Assembly: GCA_905236955.1 (NCBI GenBank)
Contig: CAJOQW010000100.1
Coordinates: forward strand, 1-18,037
From: an uncultured Bacteroidales bacterium
GTDB lineage: Bacteria; Bacteroidota; Bacteroidia; Bacteroidales; UBA932
Reading direction: 5' to 3'
DNA length: 18,037 nt
This document shows, in pieces, positions 14,601 to 18,037 of the stretch. The position numbers and the translations under genes were made by a program. Below the pieces are notes generated by a model, which saw nothing but the letters and a program-made list of their open reading frames with translations, searched no databases and was not told the origin of the DNA. Each line of letters begins with the position of its first letter. Position 1 is the first letter of the stretch.

Positions 14601-15670
14601 AGGAGAGAGATGAATTCGTCGAACAAGAAGCGGGTGTCGGTAGGGCCGCTGGAGGCCTCGGGATGGAACTGGACGGAACGGAAAGGCCTGCTCTTGTGGC
14701 GGATGCCCTCGTTGGTGCCGTCGTTCATGTTTACGAACCAGGGTTCCCAGCCGGGACCCAGGGTGGATCCGTCCACCGCGAAGCCGTGGTTCTGGGAGGT
14801 GATGAAGCATTTGTCGCTTCCGGCCATCCGCACCGGCTGGTTGTGGCTGCGATGGCCGTATTTCAGCTTGAAGGTGTCGGCACCCGCGGCCCTGGCCAGC
14901 AGCTGGTTCCCCATGCAGATGCCGAAGATGGGCTTGTCTTTCTCCATGGCCTTCCGGAGGTTCCGCACCGTGGTCTCACACAATTCCGGGTTGCCGGGGC
15001 CATTGGAGATGAACAACCCGTCGTATTCAAGTGTGTTGAAGTCGTAGTCCCAAGGTACCCGTATCAGGCTGATGCCCCGTTCTACGAAGCAGCGCAGGAT
15101 ATTGTGTTTCACTCCGCAGTCGACCAGCACCACTGTTTTGTCGCCGTTTCCGTAACGTATTGTCTGCGTGCAGCTTACCAGCGCCACCTGGTTCTCGGCA
15201 TTGGGGTCGGGGACGGGGAAATCCCGGCTGGAGCCATGCGGCTCGATGATGCCGGGCATCGAGCCTTTTTCGCGCAGGGTCTTCGTGAGGGCCCTGGTGT
15301 CTATGCCGTAGATACCGGGTATGTGCTGTTCCTTGAGCCAGGTGTCCAGGCTCTTCACAGCGTCGAAATGGCTGTAGGATTCCGAATAGTCGCTGATGAC
15401 AAGGCCCCTTGCCCAGATGCGCTCCGACTCGAAGTTGCGGCTGATGCCGTTTTCGTCGGTTTCTTCGGCCGGTACCCCGTAATTGCCTACGAGCGGATAG
15501 CTTACACAGAGAATCTGGCCGCTGTACGACGGGTCGGTAAGACTTTCGGGGTAACCCACCATGGCGGTCGAGAACACGAGTTCTCCATCAGCCGGGGCTG
15601 CATACCCGAAACTGTAGCCTTCGAATATATGGCCGTCAGAGAGTTTGAGCCTTGCTTTCAGCCTGTCCAT
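14597..15670 (-). CDS. carA: Carbamoyl-phosphate synthase small subunit
   Basis: CarA is the glutamine amidotransferase subunit that releases ammonia for CarB. The 357-residue protein has the N-terminal CPSase small-subunit domain (about 1-170, MVGYPESLTDPSY at 37-49) and a class I GATase domain with Cys252 in FGICMGNQ and the His336/Glu338 pair in FHPEAS. The usual GICLGHQ is GICMGNQ here; the catalytic Cys is unaffected, and I recall the same variant in Bacteroides. The C-terminal motif SGPTDTRFLFDEF resembles the eukaryotic CAD GATase. It is the first gene of the carAB pair, coupled to carB by ATGA, and lies just downstream of tandem ARG boxes. Confidence 0.97.
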   Translation of the reverse strand: MDRLKARLKLSDGHIFEGYSFGYAAPADGELVFSTAMVGYPESLTDPSYSGQILCVSYPLVGNYGVPAEETDENGISRNFESERIWARGLVISDYSESYSHFDAVKSLDTWLKEQHIPGIYGIDTRALTKTLREKGSMPGIIEPHGSSRDFPVPDPNAENQVALVSCTQTIRYGNGDKTVVLVDCGVKHNILRCFVERGISLIRVPWDYDFNTLEYDGLFISNGPGNPELCETTVRNLRKAMEKDKPIFGICMGNQLLARAAGADTFKLKYGHRSHNQPVRMAGSDKCFITSQNHGFAVDGSTLGPGWEPWFVNMNDGTNEGIRHKSRPFRSVQFHPEASSGPTDTRFLFDEFISLL

Positions 15671-15681
15671 AATACACTACT

Positions 15682-15719
15682 TTTGAATATTTATGCAAAT
15701 ATATGCAAAATTATTCAAA
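15682..15719 (-). promoter_or_regulatory. Tandem ARG boxes upstream of carA
   Basis: Two 18 bp operators lie 2 bp apart, 20 bp centre to centre, close to the roughly 21 bp spacing of E. coli ARG-box pairs. Box 1 (15682-15699, TTTGAATATTTATGCAAA) differs from WNTGAATWWWWATTCANW at one core base. Box 2 (15702-15719, TATGCAAAATTATTCAAA) differs at two. The pair is bounded by the inverted repeat TTTTGAATA / TATTCAAAA. They lie 12-49 bp upstream of the carA start. Given ArgR in the same window, arginine control of carAB is the natural reading. Confidence 0.68.
15696..15703 (-). promoter_or_regulatory. Putative carA promoter -7 element
   Basis: On the minus strand TATATTTG matches TAnnTTTG exactly and lies at the junction of the two ARG boxes, as in the argR promoter. 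A TTTG lies 23 bp upstream, too far for a standard -33 element, and two TAATTTTG sequences nearby are rival -7 candidates. The exact start site is therefore unresolved. Confidence 0.4.
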
Positions 15720-15744
15720 AGCAGCGCAAAATTATGCGAATATT

Positions 15745-17817
15745 TTATTCAGCGAAGACCATTTCGTCGAACAGGTAGTCGGCATGGCCTATCTCCTTGA
15801 TATTGAAAAGCAGGTGGCGGATGTCCAAAGAGATGTTCCGGCAGATGTCGGGGTCGTACATGAGATCGCTCATGGTCCCTTCCCAGACACGGTCGAAGTT
15901 GATTCCTATAAGGTCGCCGTTCCCGTTGAGGACGGGACTGCCCGAATTGCCGCCCGTCGTGTGGTTGGTGGCTAGGAAACATACCGGCTGGTCTTCATGG
16001 CCCCCGGCGGCGTAGATGTCGCGGATCGCCTGAGGGATATTGTAGTCGAAGATATCGGGGTTGTCCTTTTCGATTATGCCTGTGAGGGTGGAGACCGGCC
16101 TGTAGGAAACCCCGTCTGCAGGGGAATATCCCGCTACATGGCCGTATGTGACCCTGAGCGTCAGGTTGGCGTCGGGATAGAACTGTTTTTCCTTGTCGAA
16201 TTCCATCTGCCCGCGCATGTAAGTGCGCATCGCCAGCCTGATATCCCTGCCGGTTCCGTTCACGACCGGACGCAGGGTCTCGTTATACCAGTCGAAGAAC
16301 TCTTCGTACATCTCGTATGCCGGGTCGGCCTCCAGGGTTTCCGCGTCCGCTTCGGTGAGGGCGAGCACCTTTGCCTTGTCGGTGAAGACGGTCTTCCCGA
16401 AGAGATCGTCCCTCCAGGCCTCCACGCTGCCGTATTCGGCCAGCTTGTCCTTGAAATACCGGGGTTTGCTGCCATCGGGCAGCTCCTGGTCGAAGGCCGT
16501 CATCATGGCGCAGAATATCTCTTCGTCTATGGGCTGGTAGTAGTCCTTGAAGAAGCGTTCCGTTATTTCCGCCATTGTCTTCGGGTCCGACAGGTTGGTT
16601 TTCACCGATGCGGCGAACTGCAATATCTCTATCGCACGTGCGGTTTCGCTGTAGTATTCGTAAGCCAGGTAGTAAGGGTCGCGCTTTACGTAAAGGGAAT
16701 GGAGAGTGTCCAGGACTCCCTCGTATTCGGTGCCTTGCGCCCATTTGGCGAACTCTTGCTGATAGCGGGACTTGGCGCCGACGGCGTCGTTCTTGAGGAG
16801 TCCCTTGGCCTCGCCCTGCCATTTCTTCCACGCATTTGAGGTGCTGGCGTTCTTTGAGGAATACTGTATGCGCACGGCCTGGTCGCCGGACATATATTTT
16901 TTTTGGATGTCAAGTCTTTTGGTACGGAGTGCTATCTTGCGGGGATCCGACACCTCGGCGGTGTAGCGCACGTCGTCGGCCGTTACATATTCCTTGGTGC
17001 TGCCAGGGAAGCCGTACACGAAAGTGAAATCGCCTTCCTTCACCCCCGCAGTGGAAATGCGGAAGAATTTTTTCGGGTGATAAGGGACGTTTTCTTCGGA
17101 ATAATCCGCGGGTTCGTTGTCGGCACCGGCATAAATCCTGAATATGGAGAAGTCTCCGGTGTGTCGGGGCCACATCCAGTTGTCGGTATCTCCGCCGAAC
17201 TTGCCTATCGACGAAGGTGGAGCGCCCACGAGGCGGATGTCGCGGAACACCCTGAACACGAAAAGATAGTACTGGTTGCCGTAGTACAGGGCTTCCACGC
17301 TGGCCTTGAGTCCTTTCCCGTCTTTGACGGCCTCTTCCATGAGGCGGTCGGAGTTCATCCTCACGACCGAATCCCTTTGAGCCTCGGTCATTACGGCGGG
17401 ATCGAAACCCTTCAATACTATCTGCGTAACGTCCTCCATCCTGTCGAGGAAACTCACCGTAAGGCCGGGATTGGGCAATTCTTCAGAGCGGTTCATGGCC
17501 CAGAATCCGTCCTTGAGATAGTCGTGCTCGACGCTGCTGTGGCGCTGTATATAGCTGTATCCGCAGTGATGGTTCGTGAAGAGAAGCCCGTCGGGGGATA
17601 CCAGTTCGCCGGTGCATCCTGTGCCGAACAGCATCACGGCGTCTTTCAATGACGCCTGGTTCACGCTGTAGATGTCTTCGGGAGTGAGCTTGAACCCGTG
17701 CGCCTGCATATCCTCGAACTTCTGCGAGATTATTACGGGGAGCCACATGCCTTCGTCGGCATCCAGGGGAAATAATGATATCAGGATGCCGAGCAGGAGG
17801 AGTATTCTTCTTTTCAT
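15745..17817 (-). CDS. S46-family dipeptidyl-peptidase, DPP11-like
   Basis: This 690-residue serine exopeptidase of family S46 releases dipeptides from the N-terminus of peptides in the periplasm. A signal peptide (1 to about 20, hydrophobic RILLLLGILISLF) precedes DEGMWLP, the usual mature start. The triad is His84 in FTNHHCGY, probably Asp222 in WPRHTGDF, and Ser625 in GGNSGSPV. Arg643 in INFDRVW is at the position of Arg673 in Porphyromonas gingivalis DPP11, which selects Asp or Glu at P1, where DPP7 has Gly. An acidic-residue preference is therefore likely. It begins 9 bp after the nitroreductase gene, so the two are probably cotranscribed. No link to arginine synthesis is evident beyond proximity to carA. 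Confidence 0.94.
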   Translation of the reverse strand: MKRRILLLLGILISLFPLDADEGMWLPVIISQKFEDMQAHGFKLTPEDIYSVNQASLKDAVMLFGTGCTGELVSPDGLLFTNHHCGYSYIQRHSSVEHDYLKDGFWAMNRSEELPNPGLTVSFLDRMEDVTQIVLKGFDPAVMTEAQRDSVVRMNSDRLMEEAVKDGKGLKASVEALYYGNQYYLFVFRVFRDIRLVGAPPSSIGKFGGDTDNWMWPRHTGDFSIFRIYAGADNEPADYSEENVPYHPKKFFRISTAGVKEGDFTFVYGFPGSTKEYVTADDVRYTAEVSDPRKIALRTKRLDIQKKYMSGDQAVRIQYSSKNASTSNAWKKWQGEAKGLLKNDAVGAKSRYQQEFAKWAQGTEYEGVLDTLHSLYVKRDPYYLAYEYYSETARAIEILQFAASVKTNLSDPKTMAEITERFFKDYYQPIDEEIFCAMMTAFDQELPDGSKPRYFKDKLAEYGSVEAWRDDLFGKTVFTDKAKVLALTEADAETLEADPAYEMYEEFFDWYNETLRPVVNGTGRDIRLAMRTYMRGQMEFDKEKQFYPDANLTLRVTYGHVAGYSPADGVSYRPVSTLTGIIEKDNPDIFDYNIPQAIRDIYAAGGHEDQPVCFLATNHTTGGNSGSPVLNGNGDLIGINFDRVWEGTMSDLMYDPDICRNISLDIRHLLFNIKEIGHADYLFDEMVFAE

Positions 17818-17826
17818 GAAGCCGGT

Positions 17827-18037
17827 TTATTTGAAAGTGAGGACGCTCTCGAGGTCCTTGCGTTTCGGGCGGTTGGGCTCTTGGGCGCGGTAACCAAGGG
17901 AGATGACGGCCATGATGGTCTCGTTTTCGGGTATTTCCAGAAGGGCGGCTATCTGCTCGGAGTAGCGCATGCCCATGATAAGGGTGTCGAAGCCCATCTC
18001 CCTGGCCTTCAGAATGAAATAGGCGTTGCTGAGGCCG
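17827..18037 (-). CDS. Nitroreductase-family protein, C-terminal fragment
   Basis: Seventy codons run from the window edge to TAA at 17827. The segment KAREMGFDTLIMGMR, followed by LEIPENETIMAVISLGY and a Pro/Arg/Lys-rich tail (EPNRPKRKDLESVLTF), is the standard C-terminal end of small FMN-dependent nitroreductases. These enzymes reduce nitro compounds or quinones with NAD(P)H, and the physiological substrate cannot be inferred here. The FMN-binding N-terminal part lies beyond the window. Nine bases separate its stop from the S46 peptidase start. Confidence 0.85.
   Translation of the reverse strand, partial: GLSNAYFILKAREMGFDTLIMGMRYSEQIAALLEIPENETIMAVISLGYRAQEPNRPKRKDLESVLTFK

Noticed and set aside
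15738..15750. Third ARG-box-like palindrome GAATATTTTATTC next to the carA operators.
   Set aside because: Its half-sites are separated by five bases instead of four, and it lies at the coding end of the S46 gene. Too weak to list as an operator.
14663..15778. Long open frame (371 codons) on the plus strand opposite carA.
   Set aside because: It is antisense to a complete CarA, runs into the regulatory region and resembles no family.
1..18037. CRISPR arrays, insertion sequences, tRNA/rRNA genes or phage genes.
   Set aside because: I saw no regularly spaced repeats, no transposase or integrase motifs, and no stretch large enough outside the coding sequences to hold them.

Overview
This window looks like the chromosome of a moderately G+C-rich member of the Bacteroidales (Bacteroidota). 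The evidence is a Bacteroides-type N-succinylornithine transcarbamylase, an S46 dipeptidyl-peptidase with Arg at the DPP11 specificity position, a GNAT protein linked to argG, CarA/CarB typical of that group, and a textbook Bacteroidota promoter (TTTG-N20-TAnnTTTG) upstream of argR. Coding density is very high: no gene-free stretch is longer than about 140 bp, and neighbouring genes repeatedly share an ATGA stop/start overlap.

Layout, following transcription on the minus strand from right to left: the 3' end of a nitroreductase-family gene (17827-18037), a secreted S46 peptidase (15745-17817), a 74 bp control region with tandem ArgR-type operators, carA-carB (11352-15670), a 71 bp control region with a promoter overlapped by an ARG box, then argR, a GNAT-ArgG fusion, argC, argD, argF', argB, an M20 deacylase (argE-like) and argH (2920-11280). 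Immediately behind argH lies a histidine leader peptide with five consecutive His codons and a rho-independent terminator (2757-2879), followed by hisG, a C-terminally truncated hisD and hisIE (378-2742). The only plus-strand gene is the 3' part of an Fe-type superoxide dismutase (1-387), whose last 10 bp overlap the end of hisIE.

Together the arg and car genes form a complete glutamate-to-arginine route: acylglutamate synthesis (proposed for the GNAT domain), kinase, reductase, aminotransferase, transcarbamylase acting on acylated ornithine, deacylase, argininosuccinate synthase and lyase, with carbamoyl phosphate from CarAB and feedback control by ArgR. The histidine segment is different. 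It keeps a well-formed attenuator but has only hisG, hisD' and hisIE. HisD ends at residue 305 and lacks the region that normally carries the catalytic Glu-His pair and two zinc ligands, and hisC, hisB, hisH, hisA and hisF are absent here. This looks like an internal deletion (or an assembly collapse) that joined hisD to hisIE.

The most interesting points are the His attenuator directly behind an arginine operon, the truncated HisD, the GNAT-ArgG fusion with its Cys-rich joint, Ser90 in the transcarbamylase at the position that sets acetyl versus succinyl specificity, and the ArgR operators at both arginine control regions.
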